A stretch of 64,000 nucleotides of DNA. Source: DATFML01 sp964571225 (GTDB lineage Bacteria; Pseudomonadota; Gammaproteobacteria; DATFLG01). The notes beneath the pieces are model-generated. The model did not search any database. It saw nothing but the letters and a program-made list of their open reading frames with translations, and was not told the origin of the DNA. The translations under genes were made by a program, and so were the position numbers. Below, piece by piece: positions 26,332 to 35,540 of this stretch. The stretch is taken from contig CAZNBB010000001.1 of the NCBI GenBank assembly GCA_964571225.1, positions 1-64,000 on the forward strand. Reading direction: 5' to 3'. Each line of letters opens with the position of its first letter. The first letter of the stretch is position 1.

Positions 26332-27297
26332 GGCCACGGCCGGTCAGCGGCAGTTCGCAGTACAACACGCGGCGACGGTGGCCCGTCGTTTTCGTACGTT
26401 CCGAGTCGGAAAAATCCAGGCGATCTCACGGCTGCGAAGCACTATCGGCCGCAGCGCGGGCTGTGGCCGACCTGCATTGCCTCGGGATGCGCGATGGCCT
26501 GGAATGCGGGCCCAGTGCCGCGCGCGGCCGGAGTGGTTTAGAGCCGGAAAGGAAATGCCATCCATAGGTAGCCCCCCTGTCGGTCCCTGAGAGTCGGCCC
26601 GGAACGGCGGGATGCGCAGCTTGCGGCGCTGGCAACCTGTTTCCTTTTTCATTGCGGGTTCAGTCCCTGAGCCGCTTACTCTCGACGGGTGCGGCAGTTG
26701 ACAATGGCTGGTGGTCAACTGTCAAAGTTAACATAGCAGCCGATCTTGGATGCTGAGTGAAGAGAACGTGAAATCGCGTCTGCTGCTGGTCTGCTGCGAA
26801 TTGCACCAGTCTGGCTGCCTAGTGGCAGTTATCGTGCCAAAGCGCCGATTGCGCCAGCGACGGGGCCGCTACGCTCGGCGGGCTCGCCCGAATTGGGCAT
26901 CCCAACCGGCGACGGGCCAAATTCCCACCGGCCGGCGGGCAGCGGTACGCGCGTGGGCGGCGCGGCGTTGGGTTCGGCCGCCTGCTGTCGCGCACCGGGG
27001 AAGGGGCTGAATCGGGTTCAGGATTCCTCCAATGCCACAGTGCTGGCGGGTCCGGTCAGGCGGGACTATTGTCTACTCAGAGCCCGGCGTCAGCGCCGGT
27101 GTGCCGCGGCGGATTCGCGCCCGTAAGCACTGGACGGATGGGCAGTTCGGGCGTAGCTTGAAGGTGAAGCAGGGAAATGCGAGGGCTGTGTACGGCAGTG
27201 CCTGGGCGCGGCTGCCGCGGGCTCTTCCGGCCCGGCCCTTGCCCCGCCGCGGATCCGCAGTTTGTGGACGATGGACTGAACAGGGCAGGAGACCGTC
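26332..27297. other. Gene-poor leader region upstream of the activator
   Basis: About 965 bp without a convincing gene. It holds an 8-bp perfect dyad CAGTTGAC-N11-GTCAACTG at 26695-26721, which looks like a regulator operator, and a leftward sigma-54-like element. A 73-codon minus-strand frame from 26565 to 26344 ends just before the activator start, but its Arg-rich composition argues against a real protein. The segment 26830-27290 is GC-rich with no structure I can name. Confidence 0.4.
26823..26839 (-). promoter_or_regulatory. Sigma-54-like promoter reading towards the activator gene
   Basis: On the minus strand the sequence is TGGCACGATAACTGCCA: TGGCACG is a perfect -24 box and CTGCC stands in the -12 position with the correct 12-bp GG-to-GC phase. 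It would start a transcript near 26812, giving a leader of roughly 480 bases before the activator. The long leader, and the fact that the site is itself nearly palindromic, keep confidence moderate. Confidence 0.4.
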
Positions 27298-27558
27298 ATG
27301 GCAATCGTGAATGAAAGCACTGAAAACATGCATGGCACCACCGACCGCTTGAGCAAGGCGGCCCATGACGCCGTCGACCGGATGGCGGAGCGCGGTGGCC
27401 ACGCCGAGGAGCGCATTCGGGACGTGGGGCGCCGGGCCGCTGACCGGTCCCGGGAAACAATCGACACCATCCCCCAGTACGTGGAACGTCACCCCTACCG
27501 GGCGCTTGGTATTGCCGCCGCCGTAGGATTGGTGGTCGGCGCGCTGCTGCGTCGTTAA
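27298..27558 (+). CDS. DUF883 / ElaB-YqjD-like membrane-anchored protein
   Basis: An 86-residue protein with an amphipathic charged N-terminal region and a C-terminal membrane anchor (ERHPYRALGIAAAVGLVVGALLRR), the hallmark of the YqjD/ElaB/DUF883 family. YqjD in E. coli is a stationary-phase inner-membrane protein that binds ribosomes. It heads a three-gene group with YqjE-like and small basic proteins. Confidence 0.8.
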   Translation: MAIVNESTENMHGTTDRLSKAAHDAVDRMAERGGHAEERIRDVGRRAADRSRETIDTIPQYVERHPYRALGIAAAVGLVVGALLRR

Positions 27559-27603
27559 TACTCCCGGAGACGCAGTGACGGGCGGACGGCGATTGGCGGC
27601 AGC

Positions 27604-28026
27604 GTGAGTGAGGACCAGACGCAGTCCGCGGGCCTGACCGAGGGTCTCAGGGCGCTGGTGTCGGCTTGGCGGCGGCTGGCCACCGACATCGTCGAACTGG
27701 CGGCGCTGGAAACCCGCCTGGCCGGCCACGCCCTGGTGTTGATGGTCGGCCTGGGGATCGCCGCCGCTTTGTTGCTGGTAACGGCGTGGCTGCTGCTGGT
27801 GGCGATGCTCACCCACTGGCTGGCCCATCATGGTCTGGGGTGGCAGGGGGCCATGTTCCTGGTCGCCGCTCTGCAGGTGCTTGTTGCCGTAATCCTTATC
27901 GTGCTGTTGCGGCGCGCCAGTCGGCGGCTGCTGTTCCCCGGGACTCGGGGGGCCTTTGCAGAGAGTGAAGATGAGTCGATTGACACGAGCGATCCGGTAT
28001 CAGCGCCGGATAGTGGCGAGCGATAG
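27604..28026 (+). CDS. YqjE / holin-superfamily-III-like membrane protein
   Basis: A 140-residue protein with two hydrophobic helices (about 45-75 and 85-105) after a short amphipathic start (LTEGLRALVSAWRRLATDIVELAALETRLAG), matching the YqjE or phage-holin-like family. The start is GTG at 27604. It follows the YqjD-like gene by 45 bp and overlaps the next gene by 56 bp, as in yqjDEK of enterobacteria. Function unknown; probable membrane-stress protein. Confidence 0.75.
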   Translation: MSEDQTQSAGLTEGLRALVSAWRRLATDIVELAALETRLAGHALVLMVGLGIAAALLLVTAWLLLVAMLTHWLAHHGLGWQGAMFLVAALQVLVAVILIVLLRRASRRLLFPGTRGAFAESEDESIDTSDPVSAPDSGER

Positions 28027-28270
28027 GCGGGCCCTGAGGTCCCACTTCCACGCCACCCGCGCGCTGGTGCACGAGCGGGCTTCGTCGCCGTGGACGCTGC
28101 TGGCGGGTTTCGGCGGCGGCGTGGCGTTCGGGTGGCTATGCACGTCCCGCGGCACCGCGCGTCAGAGAGTGCTTTCGGCAGTTCGTATGGCGCGTCCTCT
28201 TGGCGTTTTCAGCGGCCTGTGGATACCGCTGGTGGAACTCGTTCTCAGGCGCGGCGGCAGCGGGGCCTGA
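27971..28270 (+). CDS. Small basic membrane-associated protein (YqjK position)
   Basis: A 99-residue protein, Arg-rich at the N-terminus (SRLTRAIRYQRRIVASDRRALRSH) with two weak hydrophobic segments (WTLLAGFGGGVAFGWL and PLGVFSGLWIPLVELVL). ATG at 27971 follows GAGAGTGAAG and overlaps the YqjE-like gene. Sequence similarity to YqjK is not evident to me; the name rests on gene order. Confidence 0.6.
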   Translation: MSRLTRAIRYQRRIVASDRRALRSHFHATRALVHERASSPWTLLAGFGGGVAFGWLCTSRGTARQRVLSAVRMARPLGVFSGLWIPLVELVLRRGGSGA

Positions 28271-28345
28271 GTTGGATCAGGCTGGGCCTTTACGACCCCT
28301 GTTGCGCACGGTCGGTCGGCACCCGACGCGCGGGCGTGGCTCTCA

Positions 28346-29704
28346 TCAACAGCCGGGCAGTATCGACAGACGGTGGGGCTGATCAAGCAGGTGCCCTCCG
28401 AGAAGATAGGCCGTGGCGGACCAGGCCTGATCGAAGTGGGATTCGTGTCCGATCAACCGGCCGTGGCGCCCATCGTAGTATTCCGGCCAGCCGTCCGCGG
28501 GCAGCCGATTGCCCGCAGCTTCCATGGCTCGTTCCGCCAGTTCCCGCCGTCCGCACTTGAGCGCTGCCGCCACCAGCGGCCACAGGAGGACCGGCCAGTT
28601 GCCGCCGTTGTGGTAGGACCAGGGCCGGTTCTTGGGGTCGGCCCCGGTGATCGCCAGCCACTCGTCACCCTCCAGAGCCGGATAGCAGATCTTCACCGGC
28701 ACGGCACCCACTAATGCGTCCCAGCACGCCTCGTAGAGGTTCATCAGCTGCTGGGCCTGGGCGTCGCTCGCCAATCCGAAGATGACGGCGAGCAGATTGC
28801 CCAGGGAGAACATTCGGAAGTCGATGCGTTGAGGGCCCAGATTGCCCACGAAATAACCGGCGTCGTCGGGCAGCCAGTCGCTCAGCCACAGGGGCAGAAT
28901 CTGTGGGTGGACATTGAACACGTTGTCTTTGCTGTCGTCGAAGTCGTTGCCGGTGAAGCGATGAATGCCGTTCAATCGCTCCGTATCCAGCCAGTAGTAG
29001 CGGCGCACATATCCCCGCAGGACCTCGCGGCGTCTGCGGGCCCGTTCGATCAGGGCGCTGTCGGCCTGCCGGTCGTCGATCAGTTCGGTCGCCGCTTCCA
29101 GCATGGCGTAGAACAGCGACTGGATTTCCAGCGGGTGGCCGTGCACACCCATGCGTCGATCGATCATGAACGAGCCGTCGGGAACCAGCAGGGTGGGAAA
29201 GATCTCGAACGCGCTTTGCAGGCACAATCCAAGCATCATCTGCAGGGCCTGCTGCTAGTCGGGTCGACAGGCCAGCTCCCGGTCGCCGGTGCTGCGCACA
29301 TAGGCGTGCAGTATGACGGCCCACCACATCATGGCGTCCACCGGCGCGACCCGCCCGACCGCGCGATCGCCGAAGTCGGCTTTCAGGGTCTGGGCCTGCT
29401 CGGGACCCGGGCTCACCCAGAAACTGGCGGGCATGACGCCGGGCTGTATGTCGTGCTCGGGCAGCTTGTGTTCCTGTTCGCGGGCTTCCACCACCGTGTC
29501 CAGGAAGTTGCGCACGATCTCGGTATCGCCATCCAACAGGTATACCAGTGCCGCCGGCACGAAGTCGCGCACGAAACACTGGCGGTAGTTGTCGCCGCGG
29601 CCGGGGCGTTCGCGGGCGGCCAGTGTACCCACGCGCTTGCCCCGGTAGCGCACTTCGCAGGCGCGGAGCAGGCTGTAGGCACTGTCGGTAGCTGAGTCAT
29701 CCAT
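28346..29704 (-). pseudogene. GH100 alkaline/neutral invertase interrupted by one amber codon
   Basis: Two halves of a cytosolic sucrose-splitting GH100 enzyme lie in one reading frame, separated by a single TAG at 29257-29255. The N-terminal half ends VRSTGDRELACRPD, the stop follows, then QQALQMMLGLCLQ. Conserved family blocks are present on both sides: DNYRQCFVRDFVPAALVYL, then PTLLVPDGSFMIDRRMGVHGHPLEIQ, YHNGGNWPVLLWP and HESHFDQAWSATAYLL. Total length (452 codons plus stop) equals an intact bacterial GH100. No other damage is visible. It may be a recent nonsense mutation, a sequencing error, or read-through. GGGAGAG precedes the ATG at 29704. Confidence 0.85.
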
Positions 29705-29871
29705 GGTAGTGCTCTCCCGGTTTGTGGTGTGCGATGCCGTGTGTTCGCGCCGACGACGGACCATGGGGCGCCCGACGCAGACAAGGGACCGCGCGGGCCG
29801 CGCGCTGGAATTTTCAGCACCGGGGTGTAACCCTGTGGGGTATCCATGTCCGCCGGCCGAACGGTGTCTCC

Positions 29872-30375
29872 ATGCGCCACCCGATCCCGCCGCTGCTGTT
29901 GGTGCCGATTCTCGCTGCCGGCGCCACCAACGGCCTGCAGGCCGCACCACTGCCGCTGGCGCAGCCGGCACCCGCTACGGCACCGGATGTGGCGAGCCGT
30001 ATCGTGCGGCAACAGCGCGGCACGCCGTGGCCCGACATCGATGCTGTAAAGATCCCGCTGTATCCCGATTTCCGGGCCTTTCTCATGGGAAGACGGCGTG
30101 GTTCCCACGGGCGTTCGCGGCTTACGCTGCTGTTTGCCAGCCAGACGTCGGCCGATCGGGTGCTCGACTGGTATGCGCATCGGCTGCCTGCCTGGAAGTT
30201 GGACCGCCGGCACGGCCTTTTGGTGCCGCCCGGTTGCACTGCGGCGGGGGCCCTGCACGATCGCTGTTCGTATGTGGAAGTGCAGGACGTCGCCGGTGGT
30301 CGATGCGGGATCGCGTTTCGCTGCAGGGCGCAGGCGGCGGTCAGCTACGCGCCCGGGGGCCCCCGGCGGCGCTGA
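29872..30375 (+). CDS. Exported hypothetical protein
   Basis: A 167-residue protein with a signal peptide (residues 5-23). The mature part has LYPDFRAFLMGRR, then LTLLFASQTSADRVLDWYAHRLPAWKL and two or more Cys (PPGC, DRCSYVEV, GRCGIAFRC) that could pair in the periplasm. I do not recognise the family. It is divergent from the GH100 gene. Its stop codon abuts the left end of a MITE-like repeat, so the insertion may have fixed the present C-terminus (GGPRRR). Confidence 0.55.
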   Translation: MRHPIPPLLLVPILAAGATNGLQAAPLPLAQPAPATAPDVASRIVRQQRGTPWPDIDAVKIPLYPDFRAFLMGRRRGSHGRSRLTLLFASQTSADRVLDWYAHRLPAWKLDRRHGLLVPPGCTAAGALHDRCSYVEVQDVAGGRCGIAFRCRAQAAVSYAPGGPRRR

Positions 30376-30528
30376 GGAGCCTCTGCACAGGTCGATCAAG
30401 TGGATGGTCGCCGGCAATAAAGGGGCGAGGAAGCGCACTTTACGACGGATCTCTCGCTTCGCGCCCGCATTCCGAGCGCCTTCTCTATGCCGTGAGCGCC
30501 GCTTCAGCGGCCTGTGCAGCGGTTCCCT
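30376..30528 (+). repeat. MITE-like repeat, copy A
   Basis: A 153-bp element with imperfect 16-18 bp terminal inverted repeats: GGAGCCTCTGCACAGG at the left and, on the other strand, AGGGAACCGCTGCACAGG at the right. The inside carries GTCGATCAAGTGGATG near the left end and GTGAGCGCCGCTTCAGCG near the right, both shared with the inverted copy at 56.8 kb. No coding capacity. The ends look like those of IS5-type elements; that relation is from memory. No clear target-site duplication. Confidence 0.8.
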
Positions 30529-30551
30529 GGCGCCGGGCCGCGAAGCTGTTT

Positions 30552-30875
30552 CTACAACATGGGGCTGTGGGGGTTTTGCGGGTCGACGCGATCGTGCATC
30601 TGGATTGCGGATTTGTGGCCCCATTTCTCCAGGTTGTCCACCCGGATGCCCACCCACCAGAGTCTTCCCACACTGTCGCTGGTATTGCCGCCCACCAGAG
30701 TCACGCCGGACTCGATCATGATGTTGCGCGCAAACTGCAACGCGCTTTCCCGGCGGCGAAAGACATGCCAGTTGACGATATGCTCCCGGGCCGGGTTTTC
30801 GTTGGGCAGCGGCGCCTCGCTGTCCAATGCCTTGTCCAGTGCCTCGATTGTCTCCTTGCTCGGAAATTGTGACAT
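30552..30875 (-). CDS. Hypothetical protein, 107 aa
   Basis: A small soluble protein with no signal or membrane segment. It contains REHIVNWHVFRRRESALQFA, then VGRLWWVGIRVDNLEKWG. GGAGAAC precedes the ATG at 30875, which supports a real gene. I do not recognise a family. It is divergent from nhaA and its 3' end lies 24 bp from a MITE-like repeat. Confidence 0.6.
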   Translation of the reverse strand: MSQFPSKETIEALDKALDSEAPLPNENPAREHIVNWHVFRRRESALQFARNIMIESGVTLVGGNTSDSVGRLWWVGIRVDNLEKWGHKSAIQMHDRVDPQNPHSPML

Positions 30876-31063
30876 CTGCAGTTCTCCTGCCGGTTGGACG
30901 ATGCTCCTCCCCACAGTCTAGTTGAGCCGACACGGCTCACCAGCACCGCGCCGGTGTGCCACCTGGACGCAGCTGGCGCGGCGGACGGTGACGGGCCGGC
31001 GGGGACCACCGGGCTTCGATTCGCTATACTGGGTCCGCCCCGACACCTGACCCATGGTTGGCC

Positions 31064-32461
31064 ATGCAATCTTCCCACGACGATGATCAAGACCAGTTGA
31101 TGTCCGGCACCTCCGCCGGTTACGAGGCACCCTGGGAACGCGCCTTCAACCGGGTGCTGAGCCCATTTGAGGAATTCATCCGCAACCAGGCCGCCGGCGG
31201 CGTCGTGCTGTTGTTCTCCGCCTTATGCGCCCTCGCACTTGCCAATTCCCCCGTGTTTCATGCCTACGAAGTGGTACTGCACACCCAGGTAGCGCTGCGT
31301 ATCGGTCCGTGGGAGTTGAGCAAGTCCCTGCATCACTGGATCAACGACGGGTTGATGACCCTGTTCTTTTTTCTGGTGGGGCTGGAGATCAAGGGCGAAG
31401 TACTGGTGGGGTCCCTGGCTACCGTACGCCAGGCGGCGCTGCCGGCCATTGCGGCGGTGGGTGGTGTGCTGGCCCCGGCGCTTATCTATGCGGTCATGAA
31501 TCCCGCGGGTATCGCCGCCCGGGGCTGGGGCATTCCGATGGCCACCGACATCGCTTTTGCCGTCGGTGCGCTGGTGCTGTTGGGCGGGCGCGTGCCTAAG
31601 GGCCTGATGACCTTTCTGGTGGCCTTGGCCATCGTGGACGATCTCATCGCCGTGCTGGTGATCGCGCTGTTCTACACCGAAAAGATATCGGTGCTCTATC
31701 TGGTGATCGCCGCACTGCTGTATCTGGTGCTGATGGTCTTCAATCGCGGGGGAATCCGTGCGCCGTTGCCCTATTTCATCGTCGGTACGCTGCTGTGGCT
31801 GGCCATGCTCAAATCGGGGGTGCATGCCACCATTGCCGGTGTACTGCTCGCGACCGCCATACCGGCGCGGCCGAGCTACGATCCGGACCGTTTCAGCGGT
31901 CATGTGCGCGAGCTCATGGACCGGTTCGACCAATGGGGGGAGGGCAGGAAGAGTATCCTGGCCAGTGCCGGCAAGCATTCCATCCTGCAGACCCTGGAGA
32001 ACGGGGTGCATCTGGTGGAAACGCCGCTGCAGCGCCTGGAACATACGTTGCAGCGGCCGGTGGCGTTGCTCATCATGCCCATCTTCGCGCTGGCCAACGC
32101 CGGTGTCGCCCTGGAAGGGGGCCATCTGGGAGAGCTGTTCCGCGATCCGGTGGTGCTCGGGGTCACGGTCGCCCTGGTGGCGGGCAAGTTCATCGGTATA
32201 GCGGGATTCTCGTGGCTGGCGCTGCGCCTGGGTATCGGTCAATTGCCGAAAGGCACCACCTTCCAGCACCTGATCGGCGTCGGCTTGCTGGGCGGCATCG
32301 GCTTCACGATGTCCATCTTCATCAGCGAACTGGCCTTCGGGGGTTCGCCCCACGATCTGATGGCTGCCAAGACCGGCATCCTGGCCGCCTCGGTGATCGC
32401 CGGTACGTTGGGATTCTTCTGGCTACGCTACGTCGGGCGCAACGCCTCGCATCGACACTGA
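31064..32461 (+). CDS. nhaA: Na+/H+ antiporter NhaA
   Basis: A 465-residue inner-membrane Na+/H+ exchanger with about 12 helices. The active-site aspartates are in ALAIVDDLIAVLVIALFYT; WINDGLMTLFFFLVGLEIKGE and GWGIPMATDIAFAVG are conserved. A charged loop of about 70 residues (PSYDPDRFSGH to QRLEHTLQRP) separates the two halves, as in the longer NhaA subtype. ATG at 31064 is chosen over an in-frame TTG six bases earlier. It extrudes sodium at neutral to alkaline pH; a TrkH gene lies 4.3 kb away. Confidence 0.95.
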   Translation: MQSSHDDDQDQLMSGTSAGYEAPWERAFNRVLSPFEEFIRNQAAGGVVLLFSALCALALANSPVFHAYEVVLHTQVALRIGPWELSKSLHHWINDGLMTLFFFLVGLEIKGEVLVGSLATVRQAALPAIAAVGGVLAPALIYAVMNPAGIAARGWGIPMATDIAFAVGALVLLGGRVPKGLMTFLVALAIVDDLIAVLVIALFYTEKISVLYLVIAALLYLVLMVFNRGGIRAPLPYFIVGTLLWLAMLKSGVHATIAGVLLATAIPARPSYDPDRFSGHVRELMDRFDQWGEGRKSILASAGKHSILQTLENGVHLVETPLQRLEHTLQRPVALLIMPIFALANAGVALEGGHLGELFRDPVVLGVTVALVAGKFIGIAGFSWLALRLGIGQLPKGTTFQHLIGVGLLGGIGFTMSIFISELAFGGSPHDLMAAKTGILAASVIAGTLGFFWLRYVGRNASHRH

Positions 32462-32515
32462 TCCCGCCGCGTGGGTGGGGTCAGCGCGGTGCCCCGCCGC
32501 TCCCGATCCCGCCCG

Positions 32516-32980
32516 TCAGCTGTCCATCGGATAGTCTTCGGTGGGCCGGATGTACTTCGCATAGAAGTACTCGCGCATCGTGGCGCCTTCGTCCAGCCCC
32601 GATTCCACGCCCTCCAGCGTCTCGTCCAGTCGTGCCCGGCCGCTGTTGCCGGGAGTGCCCCCCATGGCCAGCAACTCGATGTCCTGGGGTTCCATAGTCT
32701 TGGCGACGCCGTCGTGGTCGCTCAGTACCTGTTCGAGGCGCTGAGCATCGACCTTGAAATAGTCGGTGAGCTCGGGTCCGAACTCCAGGAACACGCGGAT
32801 CAGGTCCTCCGTGCTGGCAGTATCGCTGTGCAGGGGGGCAAGCCCGTCCAGCGCGCGTTTGATCGCGAACCGGAACACGTCGGATTCCGCGACCCCGAGG
32901 CGATCGGCCACGGTCTTCACTTTCCTGCGGTCAGCAACGCTGAGCCGCATCGAGACGATCTTTTTCTTGTCGTCGTTCAT
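32516..32980 (-). CDS. Hypothetical protein with ribbon-helix-helix-like N-terminus
   Basis: A 154-residue soluble protein. Residues 5-45 (KKKIVSMRLSVADRRKVKTV, then GVAESDVFRFAIKRAL) have the strand-helix-helix pattern of MetJ/Arc-type DNA-binding domains. The rest is acidic with no recognised domain (EDLIRVFLEFGPELTDYFKV). It could be a small regulator or an antitoxin-like protein, but no toxin gene is adjacent. It converges on nhaA. Confidence 0.55.
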   Translation of the reverse strand: MNDDKKKIVSMRLSVADRRKVKTVADRLGVAESDVFRFAIKRALDGLAPLHSDTASTEDLIRVFLEFGPELTDYFKVDAQRLEQVLSDHDGVAKTMEPQDIELLAMGGTPGNSGRARLDETLEGVESGLDEGATMREYFYAKYIRPTEDYPMDS

Positions 32981-33219
32981 GGGCGTTGTCCCCTAGCCGT
33001 CGAACTGTTGTTGTTGAGCCGAAGAGCGGGCGAGGGCATAGGGTAGCGAGCCTGTATGACAAAACGATAACAAGGGCTACCAAGCGCGACTGTCGTTGAC
33101 TCGGTGTGAATGCCGGCGGTGGGGCAACTGCCCATCGGTTGGAAGCGGTGAGGGAACAGGGCCCTGGCTCCCCGTAATACGGAGTGGAGCACAAGACACG
33201 GAACTATAGAAAGAGTTAA

Positions 33220-35412
33220 TCAATCCTTCACGGTGACGTCCCATTGCACTTCGATGTTCCGCTGGAAGACCTCGGTACCCCCTTTGCGGTGACTCTTGGC
33301 CCGGTACAACGCCGTGTCAGCGCCCTGCAACAGCTCCTCCGCGTGCTGCGCCGTACCGGGGTTGAGAGCAACGCCGATACTGGCAGGGATTGAACGCAAC
33401 TGGTTCTCCAGAGCCATTGGGCGTTCCAGGGCAGCGTGGATCCGATCACACACCTGAAGCGCGTCATCCATTCCGGCGATACCTTCCAGCAGCACGCTGA
33501 ATTCGTCACCGCCGAAGCGGGCGAGCGTGTCTTCCGGGCGCAGGCAGCTCTGAATGCGTCGCGCCGCCTCCACCAGGTATCGGTCGCCGGCAAAATGCCC
33601 CAGGTCGTCATTGATGCGTTTGAATCCGTCCAGATCGATCATGAGCACTGCGTAGCCGGTCTTGTGGCGCTGCTCGCGGGCCATGACATGCTCGATGCGG
33701 TCCATGAACAGCCGGCGGTTGGCCGCCCCCGTCAGGTTGTCGTGGCTGGCGTCGTATTCAAGCCGTGCCTGCAGTTCCCTGCGTTCCGTGACGTCATGGG
33801 CTACGGTGAGTGCGCCGATGATCTGGCCGTCATGGCGTATGGGCGTTACCGTGATGGACACGAACAGGCGTCGCCCGTCTTTCCCCATCCGCTCGGTGTC
33901 GTGACGGCGGACCTCCTCGCCTCCGAGCAGGCGCTGGAGGATCGCGATGCCTTCACCCCGGCGCTCGGGAGGGATGATGATCTCCACCGACTCGCCGATG
34001 ACCTCTTCGGCACGATAGCCATAGAGCCTTTCGGCGCCTGTATTCCAACTCGTTATCCTGCCCTGGAGATCTTTGCCGAGAATCGCCTCCTGGGAGGAAT
34101 CCAGCACGGCGGCCAGTCGGGAACGATCCAGCTCGGCCTGCTTGCGGTCGGTGATATCGACGTTCACCGCCACGGCGCCCAAGGCCTGGTTGTCGTCGTC
34201 GAAGAACGGCAATGCGTAATTCAGGATGGTTTTGCGCACCCCGGCGAACGTCTCGATGTCGATCTCCTCGTCCCGACAGGTTTCGCCGTGGCGCAGCGCG
34301 CGGGCCATGGCCCATTCGTCTTCGCCGATCGGTTCGCCCGTCGCACTCCATCGAGCCCGAAACACGCCGTAGCGCTCCGGTCCCAACGGGGCGTCGTCCC
34401 TGTCCCAGTCCCAGATCTTTCGACCGGCGGCGTTGCTCTCCACGATCACACCCTGCCGGTCGGCGATGTATACGCCCACCGGCAGAGCGTCCAGTACCGC
34501 CCGCAGTCGGCGACGTTCCTGCTCGGCGTTGTCCATCTCCCGGTTCAGGGCGTCCGCCACGCTGCGCAATTCGGTAATATCCCGGAACGAGATCACCACT
34601 TGCCGCGGCCCGTCGGCGCCCTGGCCGAACAGCGGTTGGGTGTTTACCAGTATCCAGGCTTCGCTTCCGTCGGGCCGGTCCACGCCCATGACGACATTGT
34701 GGCTTGGCTCGCCGGTACGCAGGGTGAGGGCTGCGGGATGTTCCTCCGGCGGCCAGCGGGACCCGTCCTGGCGTTTTACGGTCCACGCGCGACCCTGGCT
34801 TGAGCGACGCCGCAGTTCCTCGGCAGAGTATCCGAGCAGTTGCTGGGCGCTGCGGTTGCTGTGCAGGATGGTGCCGTCGACGTCCTGGATGACTATCCCT
34901 TCGGCAAGCTCGTTGGTGACGCTGCGCCACCAGGCCGCTTCCTCGCGTATCTGCATCCGTTCGCGGAACCTGGCTATGAGCCCGGCCAGTTCCTCGGCCA
35001 GCAGCTCGAAGAAATCCCTGGCCATCCTGTAGGAATCGGCCTGCTCCTCCCGGTTGCGGTCCGAGTCCAGATGCAACTCCAGCGTGTCGTGGCGGCCATC
35101 GGCGACGGTCACCGGATGGGCCCAGAGGGTGTCCGACTGCTGGAATTCAAAACACCGGAAGGTCCGATCACCGAGTGTCAACTGCGCACCTGTCGCGCCG
35201 AACGCGCGGAAGCCGGTGGGAAGCATTTCCACCACCGTCTGCAACGCTTCCTCAAGATTCGACGAATCCCTTTCGAATGCTTCGAGAATCGCGAGCAGAC
35301 AACATACATGCTGGAGACAGGACGCCAGGGGAGTGAACGGAGCAGGCTCGGCCGGTGTGTACCCGCCCTCGACGGCACGCTGCAGAACTCGCCCCAGGGT
35401 GTCGGGATTCAC
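33220..35412 (-). CDS. PAS-GGDEF diguanylate cyclase
   Basis: A cytosolic sensor enzyme making c-di-GMP. An N-terminal sensory segment precedes three PAS/PAC units (EGIVIQDVDGTILHSNRSAQ; GVYIADRQGVIVESNAAGRK; EAILGKDLQGRITSWNTGAE) and a C-terminal GGDEF domain with RFGGDEFSVLLEG. The inhibitory site RPED stands five residues before GGDEF, so product inhibition should work. There is no EAL domain. The start is uncertain: GTG at 35412 (730 aa) overlaps the stop of a short upstream frame as GTGA, while the same frame is open to an ATG at 35607 (795 aa) that lacks a ribosome site. A PilZ protein elsewhere in the window could be a receptor. Confidence 0.88.
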   Translation of the reverse strand: MNPDTLGRVLQRAVEGGYTPAEPAPFTPLASCLQHVCCLLAILEAFERDSSNLEEALQTVVEMLPTGFRAFGATGAQLTLGDRTFRCFEFQQSDTLWAHPVTVADGRHDTLELHLDSDRNREEQADSYRMARDFFELLAEELAGLIARFRERMQIREEAAWWRSVTNELAEGIVIQDVDGTILHSNRSAQQLLGYSAEELRRRSSQGRAWTVKRQDGSRWPPEEHPAALTLRTGEPSHNVVMGVDRPDGSEAWILVNTQPLFGQGADGPRQVVISFRDITELRSVADALNREMDNAEQERRRLRAVLDALPVGVYIADRQGVIVESNAAGRKIWDWDRDDAPLGPERYGVFRARWSATGEPIGEDEWAMARALRHGETCRDEEIDIETFAGVRKTILNYALPFFDDDNQALGAVAVNVDITDRKQAELDRSRLAAVLDSSQEAILGKDLQGRITSWNTGAERLYGYRAEEVIGESVEIIIPPERRGEGIAILQRLLGGEEVRRHDTERMGKDGRRLFVSITVTPIRHDGQIIGALTVAHDVTERRELQARLEYDASHDNLTGAANRRLFMDRIEHVMAREQRHKTGYAVLMIDLDGFKRINDDLGHFAGDRYLVEAARRIQSCLRPEDTLARFGGDEFSVLLEGIAGMDDALQVCDRIHAALERPMALENQLRSIPASIGVALNPGTAQHAEELLQGADTALYRAKSHRKGGTEVFQRNIEVQWDVTVKD

Positions 35413-35540
35413 GATCGTGTGCCGGAGAGGGGCGCCCGCGCCCGATGGGTGTACGGCGCCCGGGTTGGCGTTACGCGTTGTTGACGGCGTTGACGAGTGG
35501 CCGTTGGGGCCCGGGAGAAGCGGGGACGGTTTCGGTCCAT
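35409..35540 (-). CDS. Possible 43-aa leader ORF coupled to the cyclase
   Basis: A 43-codon frame starts with ATG at 35540 behind AGGAGGTGAAATTTCTTC, the best ribosome site of the area, and its TGA overlaps the GTG proposed as cyclase start (GTGA). The peptide is Arg/Pro/Thr-rich with no recognisable fold. It could be a coupling leader, or the overlap may be chance. Confidence 0.25.
   Translation of the reverse strand: MDRNRPRFSRAPTATRQRRQQRVTPTRAPYTHRARAPLSGTRS

Noticed and set aside
26344..26565. 73-codon minus-strand frame ending just before the activator start
   Set aside because: Arg-rich, no recognisable fold; spacing is suggestive of coupling but not enough to call a gene.
26550..26640. 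Possible glycine riboswitch in the activator leader (CTCTCAGGGACCGACAGG on the minus strand)
   Set aside because: The ending resembles the CTCTCAGG...GGACAG block, but the 5' GGAGAG and CCGAAGG parts are not found, so the aptamer cannot be built.
26823..26839. Reading the same -24/-12-like element rightwards
   Set aside because: On the plus strand the match is poorer (TGGCAG, GTGCC) and no gene starts within 450 bp.
27010..27035. tRNA-like T-loop (GGGTTCAGGATTCC)
   Set aside because: The conserved A of the T-loop is missing and no acceptor stem or D-arm can be paired around it.
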